Source: G942493375 sp942493375
Lineage (GTDB): Bacteria; Armatimonadota; UBA5829
Reading direction: 5' to 3'
Length of the DNA stretch: 64,000 bases
Assembly (NCBI GenBank): GCA_942493375.1
Contig: OW818698.1
Span: forward strand, 930,001-994,000
A program made the position numbers and the translations under genes. The notes below the pieces were generated by a model. That model saw nothing but the letters and a program-made list of their open reading frames with translations. It was not told where the DNA came from and ran no database searches. Positions 50,404 through 59,609 of this stretch are shown here, piece after piece (positions within the stretch are counted from its first letter, which is position 1; each line of letters begins with the position of its first letter).

Positions 50404-52926
50404 ATGCCGGTAGCTAGATTATGGATCGCCATCTCTCTTACATTATTAATATGTAGTGCAGCCAAATGCAATGCTGCGGAGCTGAGTCTGCAGGATGCCA
50501 TCAAGCTGCCGGACCAGCTTATAGCCCCGGCTGCTTCTGTGGACCTCTCCCTACCCGCGCTTCCAGCTAAAGCAGGGAAAGTGGTGGTTCTCAAGCTCAA
50601 AATTGTCTGCGAATATCCCGCACCAGCTGGAGGGAATTATAATGCCGCGGTACTCCTTAACGGCACCGGTATGCGAAACTTTACCTCCGGCGGGGATGAA
50701 AGGCTGATCGGTAGAGACAAAAGCCTGGAATTCACGTCGGATTATACCGGTCTCTACTCCGTGATGAGTGGACAGGCGCTCCTGGTCCTGTTCGCTCCGG
50801 ACATCAAGACCGGTGATGCTATGTCAAAAGACGGTCTCGGGGCTACATTCACCCTGAACATCTCCGACATGGTGCGAGGTGTCGATGGAAATACCCTTAC
50901 CATTGCAAACAAACTTAAAACCGCCCCCGAGAGTGGGAATGGAAATCTGATAGTCCAGGGAATAGAGGTCGGTTGGCTGGACAAAAACCTGATACCCAAA
51001 CCTGTCAGTATAGTGCCTGAGCGGGGGCGTATTAAGGACAGTGTTAAATCAAATGGGATGGTCCTTTCCTGCGGTAAGGGCGGAGGATTTGCTCTGACTG
51101 ATGGGAAAAGAGAACTCCTGATAGAAACAGCACTAGGTATGCAGTCGACTGCAGAATCGGTCCTTATTGCCGATGACGCTCCCCCTTCATCCACTGTAAA
51201 TATCAAATACGCGAAGCACGGTACCAGCGGTTTCCAGGCATCGTTCGTCCTCCCCGGTCTCCGTATGACGCGCACTCTGGAGCTCAAGAAAGGTCTACTG
51301 GTCTGGAAAGAACGCTGGACCAACACCGGAGATAAAACGATCGGAGTTCCTTTCAGGCACAGGCTCTTTATGCGCGGAAAACCAGCTGAGATTTTCCTGG
51401 GTGGGTCCAGTGAATCTAACGGAATGATCGGTTGTTCGTCGAACCCTACGGTCTTTCTGGGATCTGCGGGTAACGGTTTCGGGGTATCTGCTGAGAGCGA
51501 CTGGCTCCGGCTGCTGATGTCTCTGCGGTCTCGAGGAGGGGTAGCTGAGATTCATTCCGACACTCTGGCACTGGCCCCGAATAAGTCCATCGACTTTGAG
51601 CTGAATATCTCCCCTGTCCGTGACGGCGGAGGGTATTGGACGTTCATCAACAACCTCCGGGAACGCTGGAAAGTAAACGGGATCACAGCCAAACGCCCGG
51701 TGTTCTGGGGAGGATATAATCTGACAGCAGATGGTGCAAGCCTTGAGGAGAAGCTTAAAAAGTCGCTTGGCAATCTGGGACCGATCTACCTGGCGCTGGG
51801 TCCGTGGATAGACACGCTTCCGGATATCCGGACGGTTACATCCGGCAATTACCCAAAGCTGGCAAGTGGAGCGCCTGACATAAGCGAATTCCTGACATAT
51901 AAGCACCGTGAACCGTTCTGGCAGGACTTTTCAAAGGAAGTGGAAAACATTCATAAGGCCTGTCCAAATGTAAAAGTCATCCAACTGATACATCCGGCTA
52001 TGCGAGTAGCTTATATGCCTGAGAAGGACAAGTGGCCGATTGCCAAAGACGCTATACTGCAGCTGGACGGGACTCCATTTAATGATGCAGGCTACAACCG
52101 CGCGTGGCTGGGTGATTATGTTGATAAAGGCTGGGCGATCATCTACTACCTCCCCCTCCCGGGCAGTAAGCATCTTTCCAACATGCTGGCAGGGATGAAA
52201 CGCAGCATGACCGACAGCAAAACGGATGGGATCTACTCCGATGAGTTCAGCTGGGCCTTCGGGAACAGGAACTACAGCAGGTATGATTACAGCGGGTGGG
52301 ATGGTTACTCGGCTGATCTGGATTCCAATGGCGCTGTAATTCATCTCAAATCTGACAACGCCTACACGACTGAGTCCTGCCAGATGCAGATGTATCAGGA
52401 ATGCGCAAAGCAGGGAAAGTTCTTCCTGACAAACGGGGGGAGGTCCCTGAATAGCATCACAAAGCTGCCGTTCCAGACGTTCGTAGAAGGTGGAAACGGG
52501 ACAGGATTCATGGTCTCCGGTCACCTGAACCCAACCCCACTGGTCCTGGGAAACATGGGTGACACAACCACCCTGTCCGGCGTCTTCGAAAGTGTAAAAG
52601 AGTGCCTGCTAAACGGCTCCATCTACTCCCCCATCGACATAAACCTGCTCCTAAACGGTCCTGATAATTTCGTATGTAAACTATACCCGATAACAGTAAA
52701 AAAGATCCTCCCCGGAACGGTGATTGGCAAGGAACGATTAATCACTATGCTCTCCGGCGAATATAAATGGCTCCCCAACGGCACTACTGTGCGGTCATAC
52801 AAATACGATTCTACCGGCAAACTGCAATCTCCCCCTACCGCTGCAAAGATAGGTTCCAATGGAAAACTGCGGCTGGTTGTGCCGAAGGGTGGGTTGGTGA
52901 TAGTGGAGCGGGTTGGAGGGTTGTGA
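50404..52926 (+). CDS. Secreted glycosidase-like protein
   Basis: A signal peptide (1-25, ending KCNAAE) is followed by two beta-rich domains to about 410 and then a TIM-barrel-like region (about 425-770: KRPVFWGGYNLTADG, LGPIYLALGPWIDTL, DGIYSDEFSWAFGNRNYSRY, KFFLTNGGRSLNS). A C-terminal beta domain ends in LVIVERVGGL. The acidic SDEFSW segment is a plausible catalytic site. No known GH family was recognised. AGGAG precedes the ATG at 50404. A 17-base sequence covering the end of the gene recurs at 55276-55292. Confidence 0.72.
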   Translation: MPVARLWIAISLTLLICSAAKCNAAELSLQDAIKLPDQLIAPAASVDLSLPALPAKAGKVVVLKLKIVCEYPAPAGGNYNAAVLLNGTGMRNFTSGGDERLIGRDKSLEFTSDYTGLYSVMSGQALLVLFAPDIKTGDAMSKDGLGATFTLNISDMVRGVDGNTLTIANKLKTAPESGNGNLIVQGIEVGWLDKNLIPKPVSIVPERGRIKDSVKSNGMVLSCGKGGGFALTDGKRELLIETALGMQSTAESVLIADDAPPSSTVNIKYAKHGTSGFQASFVLPGLRMTRTLELKKGLLVWKERWTNTGDKTIGVPFRHRLFMRGKPAEIFLGGSSESNGMIGCSSNPTVFLGSAGNGFGVSAESDWLRLLMSLRSRGGVAEIHSDTLALAPNKSIDFELNISPVRDGGGYWTFINNLRERWKVNGITAKRPVFWGGYNLTADGASLEEKLKKSLGNLGPIYLALGPWIDTLPDIRTVTSGNYPKLASGAPDISEFLTYKHREPFWQDFSKEVENIHKACPNVKVIQLIHPAMRVAYMPEKDKWPIAKDAILQLDGTPFNDAGYNRAWLGDYVDKGWAIIYYLPLPGSKHLSNMLAGMKRSMTDSKTDGIYSDEFSWAFGNRNYSRYDYSGWDGYSADLDSNGAVIHLKSDNAYTTESCQMQMYQECAKQGKFFLTNGGRSLNSITKLPFQTFVEGGNGTGFMVSGHLNPTPLVLGNMGDTTTLSGVFESVKECLLNGSIYSPIDINLLLNGPDNFVCKLYPITVKKILPGTVIGKERLITMLSGEYKWLPNGTTVRSYKYDSTGKLQSPPTAAKIGSNGKLRLVVPKGGLVIVERVGGL

Positions 52927-53004
52927 TTTTTTGCATTGGTGATTGATCGAAGCTGAATTCCAGATATTACAGGAATCTTGTTTCCGAAGCGACAAATGTC
53001 TATC

Positions 53005-53837
53005 TCAATCAGTGAATTTGCTCAGCTTTTTGATACCCATGTTTGCAACCAAAGACTTCATCTGAGTAATAGCAATTTTATTGAGCTGCAATAGCCTTTC
53101 GCGTTGTTCTAGTCCTTGATGTATCAGTACTGAGTTTAGACTCTCAAGATTTGAAAGCACCACTAGCTGTTCAAGCGTAGCATAGTCACGTATGTTCCCT
53201 TCTTTGGTAGGATTAGCTTCACGCCATTCTTTTGCAGTCATGCCAAACAGTGATACATTAAGAATGTCAGCTTCACTGGCATATATCATTTGAATCTGAT
53301 TGCTGTTCAATTCAGGAGGGATAAGGTTGTCCTTGATTGCATCAGTATGAATACGATAATTGATCTTGGAGATGGTGCGCTGTAAGCTCCATTCCAATTC
53401 GAGACGTGTGTTTTCATCTTTCTTCAGTCTCTGGAATTCTTTGAGTAACAGAAGCTTGAATTCCGCGCTTATCCATGCCGCGAATTCGAAAGCTATGTCT
53501 CTGTGAGCATAGGTACCTCCTGCATTGCCTACTTGGTCACGATTCCAATTGCATTGGTTGACTCTATCCATTTTGACGGTGATAGTACAAATGAATTGCT
53601 TCCAGCTTGGTGCATAAAGGAGTCGAATTCGACCCCTTTGAAATCAGGATTGTTTAGTCTCTCCCATAATCCCAGAAACTCAATGGTTGTTCTTGACCTC
53701 ATCCAGTTTTTGACCACATCCTTCGGTTCTAGTGGATTTTTATATCTGGCAATATCGGTCAATGAGATATACTCTTCATCTTCTTTTGCAAAATATGTGA
53801 TATTGACACTCAATACTTCGATTTTCTGTTTTCTCAT
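53005..53837 (-). pseudogene. KilA-N domain protein, broken by a frameshift
   Basis: The N-terminal frame (53837 to about 53530) reads ISLTDIARYKNPLEPKDVVK, NWMRSRTTIEFLGLWERLNN and ends KWIESTNAIGIVTK-stop. The second frame continues exactly where the family does: GNAGGTYAHRDIAFEFAAWI, SAEFKLLLLKEFQRLK and a helical C-terminus. Loss of one base near 53531-53538 explains the break. KilA-N domains bind DNA and are typical of phages and mobile elements. Either a true pseudogene or a sequence error; in the second case the protein would be about 275 residues. Confidence 0.88.
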
Positions 53838-54153
53838 GTAATTTACCTCATATAGTAATTAACCATATACCAACCCGGACTGATCCAATACATCAAACCG
53901 TTTATTCACGAAAGCCTATATGCAACCAGAAAGTCCTCATACCGTATAAACTAGTTTGTTATTTAAATCAGCCCATAATAATATCCTTCTGGGATTTCCA
54001 GAGTGGAAGATTACTTTGGCATTTTGGCTAAATCCACAGCCGAAAGAAGTAACAGTGCAAATGTCGGAAATCCAATCCGTCAGCTCCAATATGTCTATGT
54101 TGAACGAAACAGAAAGCCATTCTCTTTCATAACTCATAGCTCATGATTTACCT
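53838..54153. other. Gap with a short STRR-like repeat
   Basis: TTTCATAACTCATAGCTCAT near 54126-54145 is a minus-oriented scrap of the TTATGAA family. A 66-codon minus frame (53937-54137) has no ribosome site or similarity and is not accepted as a gene. Confidence 0.45.
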
Positions 54154-55155
54154 TCACTTGATGTCTATGTAATGGTCCTCGTTGTCTTTCAATGTAACGT
54201 GCTTCTGAATAGGAATACTCCTGAACTTCCCGTCTTTCCCGCTTCCTCGCACTTCAATACACAAATCGTATACACCCGGCTTGAGGTTGATTGTGAACAT
54301 TCCGTCCGCGCCTGGAGTGTATCCGGTTCCACTTCGGCCTGAAAACGCAAAAAAGGTTACCTCATCACCTGCAGCTTGTATGTTGTTTCGCTTCAGGAAA
54401 GACTGCCGAACTTGCCCGTGTACGGTTGCATTGCGGATAAGCTCAATTACCGTAGTACCCGGGTATGACCGTTTTGCAGCCAGTTTTTCGGAAAGGATAA
54501 GACCTTGTCCATGACTATACAAGCCGACATCGAAAAACACGCCTCCCCGGTTATATTTAGTGAAGTAGGGATCATCCAGCAGGGAAGGAATCTGCGTCAC
54601 GAACTCGCCTTTGGAGTCCGTAACCGCAGAAATAATGTCTGTCCCATACATCATTCCGTCGAGGTACCCGAAGTATTCGTGAGATAACAGCCACAGATAG
54701 ACTTGAGCTTGCTTGTTCGCAAACGGTTTGCCATTAAAATAGGTTAACCGGATACGCACAGGAACCATCGGAATCCTCTCGAAAACCGGTTCGTAAACTT
54801 CCGTTGTGTCTCCCTTCTGAAACTCAACAAAAACGGTCTTGAATCCTGGACAGTACATAAGCAGTTTAGCTCGCGCGCCCTTAAGGTCTACCTGGTAGTC
54901 ATATACTCCGCTTTTGGTGGCAACATTACCAACTGCCAGACCATACGCATAAGAACCAAAGATTATAGTAAGCTTAACAGGGTCTACTGTTTTGGGTATA
55001 CGTATAGTCAGAGCACAAGCAATAGACGACACGAGACATAAGCCTAGAGTAAACATGAGTAGTGCAGTGGATCTGCAGAAATTACGGTACGTTATGCAAT
55101 GGCACCCCACCGGAATGCCATCACTGTTTCGGATTCTGTTGAGTAAATCAGTCAT
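54154..55155 (-). CDS. Secreted protein with carboxypeptidase-regulatory-like domain
   Basis: About 333 residues. A long N-terminus leads to a membrane or signal helix (about 30-50, STALLMFTLGLCLVSSIACA). The body has tandem beta-sandwich segments: KLTIIFGSYAYGLAVGN, VPVRIRLTYFNGKPFANKQA with DSKGEFVTQIPSLL, and a final FTINLKPGVYDLCIEVRGSG, the pattern of CarboxypepD-reg/Cna-B-type domains. It is probably a surface or matrix protein; function unknown. The ATG at 55155 was chosen over a GTG at 55167. Confidence 0.65.
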   Translation of the reverse strand: MTDLLNRIRNSDGIPVGCHCITYRNFCRSTALLMFTLGLCLVSSIACALTIRIPKTVDPVKLTIIFGSYAYGLAVGNVATKSGVYDYQVDLKGARAKLLMYCPGFKTVFVEFQKGDTTEVYEPVFERIPMVPVRIRLTYFNGKPFANKQAQVYLWLLSHEYFGYLDGMMYGTDIISAVTDSKGEFVTQIPSLLDDPYFTKYNRGGVFFDVGLYSHGQGLILSEKLAAKRSYPGTTVIELIRNATVHGQVRQSFLKRNNIQAAGDEVTFFAFSGRSGTGYTPGADGMFTINLKPGVYDLCIEVRGSGKDGKFRSIPIQKHVTLKDNEDHYIDIK

Positions 55156-55275
55156 CAAATCACCCACTTCCCTCTATTACAGTCATTTACGGCAATATCG
55201 TTTATAGCTACACTGTGTTAGACACCCTATTTCGGCATTTGCTTCACTTTATTCTTCTTGCTTGTAGCCGAACGT

Positions 55276-55292
55276 GTTGGAGGGTTGTGATT
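55276..55292 (+). repeat. 17-base direct repeat, partner of 52912-52928
   Basis: GTTGGAGGGTTGTGATT occurs exactly at 52912-52928 (end of the 50404 gene) and again here, in the same orientation and reading frame (ERVGGL-stop). The 2.36 kb between carries the KilA-N pseudogene and a secreted protein. Otherwise 55156-55452 shows no gene. Confidence 0.6.
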
Positions 55293-55452
55293 CTAGATAA
55301 AGAAGAAGCAGAATATCAAACGCCACGATTTTAGACAGGATTAACAAGTTCATAAAACCCCAGCTTGTTAATTCTATTTAAACGGGAGCGTTGCAGCTGA
55401 GTGTGTAGAAGTCCAGGTTGTTTGATTACCGGTAGGAAGCTGTCCCCTTAAA

Positions 55453-56460
55453 TCAGTCCTCTTTTTTGCTTATCTTGACATTCTTTTGTAGAAACAGATC
55501 AACTGAACCGTCCTTTGTATAGACTATAAAAGTGCCGTTAGCTTTGGGTGACCAGTAACAGTATCCCGCTTCTGCCCAGATGTGTTTAATTCCAATCGCA
55601 CACAGGTCTGGGTCCGATACGCCAACTTCTTTCAATATATTTTGTGCACGGTATTCGGTATAGACTCTCGATGTATAGAGACTGCTGGGATGCAATCTTA
55701 TAGCTCTATGTCGATGAAGGAGATTATCACAGCCCGTGAAAACCCAGTCGTTCTTTTCAACACAAGTTGGTGTTATAAGCCAGAAATCATTGAGTATAGA
55801 GCCATAAACACGCGTCCTGAGGTTATGACCACCATCGTATACCAAACCGACATTCTTTGTATGATCAATCCAGTGGGTGTGAACATAGTCTGTAAGAGGT
55901 CTAAGCTCCGATATCTTTTGTAGTCCCGAGTTAAATGAGAAACAGGATACCACAAGCAATATCGTAAGAGCAGTAGTAATGAATGCTATGCGATGAGATC
56001 GCAGTTTGGTCACAGAGCTCAGCAGATAAAGTCCTTCTTTCACAGGAATCAGCCAGTAAAAGAGATCAAAAGCTAGCAGCAGTATTAGTGTAAACAAGCT
56101 TCCATGCTGGGGAATAATGAGAAAGTGTGCTGCAAACAAATACCCCACTATCCACGATACTAGAATTCCATCATATATCATTCCGCTCCATAGCGCCCAT
56201 CTTTTATATCTCCATAGGCCCATGGCAGTGATGAAACAGGATGTGCCAATGCAAAAAGCAAGAGGATATCCATATATTAGTATCCCAGACACAACAGTTG
56301 ATGATGGAGGCCGAAAATACCGCCCCGGTGTTGATAAACAAAGCGGAAGCCAGCATGCAAATGCGACTATCAGACGTGGAAATCCAATCCTATTCTGGAA
56401 TGTACTAGCTTCACTTTTTTGGTGTATGAGTATGTTCCCTTGTGAGTTTGATGTTTTCAT
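55453..56460 (-). CDS. Multi-pass membrane protein of unknown function
   Basis: The 335-residue protein has five or so helices in the first half (FPRLIVAFACWLPLCL, ILIYGYPLAFCIGTSCFITA, GILVSWIVGYLFAAHFLI, GSLFTLILLLAFDLFYWLIP, IAFITTALTILLVVSCFSF). It ends with a soluble extracytoplasmic domain of 150 residues. No family was recognised. The ATG at 56460 (MKTSNSQ) is likely; an upstream start at 56499 is possible. Confidence 0.65.
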   Translation of the reverse strand: MKTSNSQGNILIHQKSEASTFQNRIGFPRLIVAFACWLPLCLSTPGRYFRPPSSTVVSGILIYGYPLAFCIGTSCFITAMGLWRYKRWALWSGMIYDGILVSWIVGYLFAAHFLIIPQHGSLFTLILLLAFDLFYWLIPVKEGLYLLSSVTKLRSHRIAFITTALTILLVVSCFSFNSGLQKISELRPLTDYVHTHWIDHTKNVGLVYDGGHNLRTRVYGSILNDFWLITPTCVEKNDWVFTGCDNLLHRHRAIRLHPSSLYTSRVYTEYRAQNILKEVGVSDPDLCAIGIKHIWAEAGYCYWSPKANGTFIVYTKDGSVDLFLQKNVKISKKED

Positions 56461-56653
56461 TGAAATAAATATCCTGCAGTATATACCAAATTTAAGCATA
56501 AATCAGTCATATTGATTGCATGTGCAGAATACCGTAAAAATCAATATATAGGCAAGCTGCCTATATTTAGTCTTGGGGGGAATAGATTAATGTGATCCAA
56601 AATAGAAAGACTTACTAGCTTCCTCTGGTTGCAGCGCCTTGCCGGGCGTACAC

Positions 56654-56682
56654 AAAAAAAGAGCGAGTCATTGACTCGCTCG
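56654..56682 (-). terminator. Intrinsic terminator of the pilin gene
   Basis: On the minus strand CGAGCGAGTC and GACTCGCTC form a stem with a short loop followed by seven T. It lies about 30 bases after the pilin stop. Confidence 0.88.
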
Positions 56683-56709
56683 TAACTTTCATAAATTTTT
56701 ATAAACAGA

Positions 56710-57342
56710 CTAAGGCACTTCAACAAAATTGGCAACTTGCCAGTTTTTCTGCCACTTAGCATGGCCATCAGCAAATGTGGCTGAGAAACCATCACTATGT
56801 CTTTTTTGGACTACATCTCCATAATTCTGTGTAGCAGCAAAAACATTGTTTACAGAGTGAGGACATCTGCCATCTATGACGATGTATCTTTCCGCTGGTT
56901 TTTGAAGAGCGACTAAACTCAGGCCGGCTACTGTGACTCCTGTGCATTGGCCATCTGCAAGATTATAAATATAACAATATCCGCCCCACAACACCCTTGT
57001 CCATGTACCGCAGCCTCCACAGGCAGCTCCCCTGGGGATCCATGTGACATCTCCAAATGAAGGGCATCCAAATACCTTCTCACTTTTGACATAGGGTTCA
57101 ATTGGAGCTGTCCAACCGTCAACATGGACCCAACGAGGATGATAGAGTTTCTCGTCGTAGTCCTGAGCATACATCATAAATGCCTTACCAATTTGGTTAA
57201 GGTTACTGGTGCAGCTTGCTTGTCTGGCTTTTTCCCGCGCTTTTGCAAAGACAGGGAACAAGATTGCCGCTAATATAGCTATTATAGCTATTACAACAAG
57301 CAATTCAATGAGTGTGAAACCCGAACGATTCTTTCTGTACAT
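56710..57342 (-). CDS. Type IV pilin-like protein with prepilin signal
   Basis: The N-terminus RSGFTLIELLVVIAIIAILA is a textbook prepilin signal: cleavage before Phe and Glu at +5. Next come LFPVFAKAREKARQASCTSN and LNQIGKAFMMYAQDYDEKL, the hallmark of the DUF1559/H-X9-DG-type pilin family that is highly expanded in Armatimonadota and Planctomycetes. The C-terminal TFADGHAKWQKNW corresponds to the H-X9-DG region (HSDGFSATFADGHAKW). AAAGGAG precedes the ATG. The role is unknown; such proteins are usually multicopy. Confidence 0.92.
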   Translation of the reverse strand: MYRKNRSGFTLIELLVVIAIIAILAAILFPVFAKAREKARQASCTSNLNQIGKAFMMYAQDYDEKLYHPRWVHVDGWTAPIEPYVKSEKVFGCPSFGDVTWIPRGAACGGCGTWTRVLWGGYCYIYNLADGQCTGVTVAGLSLVALQKPAERYIVIDGRCPHSVNNVFAATQNYGDVVQKRHSDGFSATFADGHAKWQKNWQVANFVEVP

Positions 57343-57848
57343 TGTCGTTGTCTCCTTTAAGTCATCTACGTCACGTTACGCCCTTATTTTACAAGCCACT
57401 ATACAGTATTGGTCGTATTGTTATTCATGCTAGCGTATTATACGGATTGTATCTCATTATATATGATATGTCAATCGTTTTGTTGCTTTTCTGATGCTTC
57501 TATTCGTTATTGCGCCTATCTCGTATTCGTTATTTCACCTATGTCACCAGTGCTATATCACAGTCACACTTATCTGCTTATTCTTTCACAATAGCATAAG
57601 CCACACGAGCCAGGCAGTTGAGTAGCATGTTTCAGTGAAACAAACATGTCATCCATTCCCAACGAGGTAGAGCATTCCACCGACACTCGCGTAGATGATA
57701 TGCAATCGCACAGGAAACAACCCATTCCATTTTCATCATTCATAACTCATACTTCATCATTAATGAATCATTCAAGCAGGATGTCTGCAGGCTGGTGATG
57801 AACTACTCTCTTGTATAGCACGAACTCTAGTTGGTTATGGAGGAAAGT
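57343..57848. other. AT-rich gap with a short STRR-like repeat
   Basis: A minus-oriented TTCATAACTCATACTTCATC scrap lies near 57738-57762. GATATGCAATCGCACAGGAA near 57697 resembles half of the palindrome at 62463. No gene is seen. GGAGGAAAGT just before 57849 is the ribosome site of the next gene. Confidence 0.5.
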
Positions 57849-59132
57849 ATGGACAGCGGTATTAGGATTCTGGTTATTGCAGCGCTCCTGGTGTGTGCAG
57901 GACTGTTTATCGGCAGTGTGTCTGAAGCGAAGTCTTCGTGGAAGATCGGGGACCCTATTGTGGGATATTGGGGCGGACCTGGTTATCCGGGATCACTGGA
58001 ACCGGTTAATGACTATTTTGCCAAGCAATTAAAAGATGGTGGCTGGAATGTCGCCCATTGCAGAGAAGCCGATATTCCGATCATCAATAAGTATAAGCTG
58101 AGAATGCTGCTTTGGGATGATCTCCTTACCCCCCAGACCCTGGACAGTCCGGAGGCTACGGCTGAGCTGGATGCGTTGATAAACAGAGTCAAAGACAATC
58201 CCAATATGTATATGTATTTTCTGATTGACGAACCGAGTGCAGTGCTATATCCTGGTTTTGCCAAACTTGTAGCGCATCTTAAGGAGAAAGACCCGAAGCA
58301 CGCGGCTTATATAGACCTCTTTCCAATGCGAGCATCAAACGAACAGCTTGGCCGCACCGGTGACATGTATACTGCATATGCAGCATATGTGGGTGATTTC
58401 ATAAAGATGGTCAAACCGGTATTTATGAGTTATGACAATTATCATTTCTACAGGACAGAGCAAAACATCCCTTACGATACCGACTGGTATTTCGATAACC
58501 TGGCTATCATCAGTAAAGCTGCAAATGAAGCCAACCTGCCTTTCATGAATATAATCCAGGCCTCCTCCTGGGCGCCTGGCGTAAGGGTCCCCAAACCGCA
58601 GGAGTTTAGGTGGCTGGTTTACACATCCATAGCCTACGGCGCTCAGGCCACCTGCCAATATGTTTACTACTATCCCGGTCATGAAGGCAATATGGTGGAT
58701 AAGGATGGAAAGCCTACCCCGCTTTATTATGAAGCAAAAATACTGAACCGTGATTTCGTAGCCATAGTGAAACAGTTGCAAAAACTCAAATCCCTGGGAG
58801 CATACCACGCCGGAACAATCCCCCCCGGCACAAAAGCGCTCCCCTCCAGTTCCCCCTTCCAGCTCTTCCCGAAAATCCCCAAGAGAGAATACGTGCAGAA
58901 CCAGCTGGTTACAGGTTATGTAGTAGGCCTGTTTGGCAAACATAACCAGCCAACCAGCGCTGTAATAGTTAACCTGGACTACAAAAATCCACAGACAATC
59001 ACAATAACTGTCCCCGAAAACCTGGAAGTCTTTGATCCAACCAGAAAAAGGTGGAATGCCTCAGGCGACGGCAAACAAATCGAACTCGACCTGCCTGCTG
59101 GAGGTGGGAAGCTGATAAGAATGGCCAAATAG
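57849..59132 (+). CDS. Secreted TIM-barrel glycoside hydrolase-like protein
   Basis: The ATG at 57849 follows GGAGG. A signal peptide (1-26, ending SVSEAK) leads into a barrel: IGDPIVGYWGGPGYPGSLEP, NMYMYFLIDEPSAVLYPGF (Glu about 124 as candidate acid/base), HAAYIDLFPMRAS, VFMSYDNYHFYR and FRWLVYTSIAYGAQATCQYV. A C-terminal strand domain ends in LDLPAGGGKLIRMAK, as in the 6714-8291 protein. The two are probably distant paralogues of an unassigned glycosidase family. Substrate is unknown. Confidence 0.75.
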   Translation: MDSGIRILVIAALLVCAGLFIGSVSEAKSSWKIGDPIVGYWGGPGYPGSLEPVNDYFAKQLKDGGWNVAHCREADIPIINKYKLRMLLWDDLLTPQTLDSPEATAELDALINRVKDNPNMYMYFLIDEPSAVLYPGFAKLVAHLKEKDPKHAAYIDLFPMRASNEQLGRTGDMYTAYAAYVGDFIKMVKPVFMSYDNYHFYRTEQNIPYDTDWYFDNLAIISKAANEANLPFMNIIQASSWAPGVRVPKPQEFRWLVYTSIAYGAQATCQYVYYYPGHEGNMVDKDGKPTPLYYEAKILNRDFVAIVKQLQKLKSLGAYHAGTIPPGTKALPSSSPFQLFPKIPKREYVQNQLVTGYVVGLFGKHNQPTSAVIVNLDYKNPQTITITVPENLEVFDPTRKRWNASGDGKQIELDLPAGGGKLIRMAK

Positions 59133-59156
59133 AGGATAGGATTTTCTATATTGAAA

Positions 59157-59186
59157 GGTAGGCCCGACACTATTGTCGGGCCTACC
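59157..59186. terminator. 13-bp palindromic hairpin downstream of the hydrolase gene
   Basis: GGTAGGCCCGACA and TGTCGGGCCTACC enclose a 4-base loop 25 bases after the hydrolase stop. A related hairpin GGCCCGACA/TGTCGGGCC is at 62438-62459, so it is also a dispersed repeat. It is followed by a TTGTTGTTTCAAGACACGGG block that recurs at 62370-62399. Confidence 0.65.
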
Positions 59187-59250
59187 GAATTGTTGTTTCA
59201 AGACACGGGTATCCCGAAACGCAAAAACACAAACCAGCGGAGGTCGATCG

Positions 59251-59407
59251 ATGTTTCGCTGGTCATTTTGGATTATATTGTCTGGTTTTGATTATTTCAA
59301 GCGCCACGGCTGGTGCTGATGTCCTGCCCCGAAGACCGCTGCATCAAGAGACTGAAAATGCGAAATCCGGTATGCCTGGCGATCTATCCAGGTACGGACT
59401 GCGATAG
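59251..59407 (+). pseudogene. Short secreted-peptide ORF with a frameshift
   Basis: An ATG at 59251 with GGAGG upstream starts MFRWSFWIILSGF. The plausible signal peptide continues only in another frame (VLIISSATAGADVLPRRPLH, then QETENAKSGMPGDLSRYGLR-stop). One extra base near 59290 separates the two. No family was recognised. It could be a decayed small secreted protein or the start of a deleted larger one. Confidence 0.4.
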
Positions 59408-59609
59408 CCTCCTGCTTAATAATGTGTATATAAGGGAATAAAGCAGCGCACGGGATTTGAGCCGTTTTATGCGAAAACAGAGAATTTTTTGTATGGAAAG
59501 TCCCATATTTGGGTATAAGTTTTCGTGGTTAATTATGTCTTTGACTGTTTCATTTGGTAACATGAATGCCCGTTACATGAATAGTCGATATCATTAGGAG
59601 GAGCGTTAA

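Noticed and set aside
53937..54137. A 66-codon minus-strand ORF
   Set aside because: No ribosome site, no similarity and no conserved neighbour; it starts inside an STRR-like scrap.
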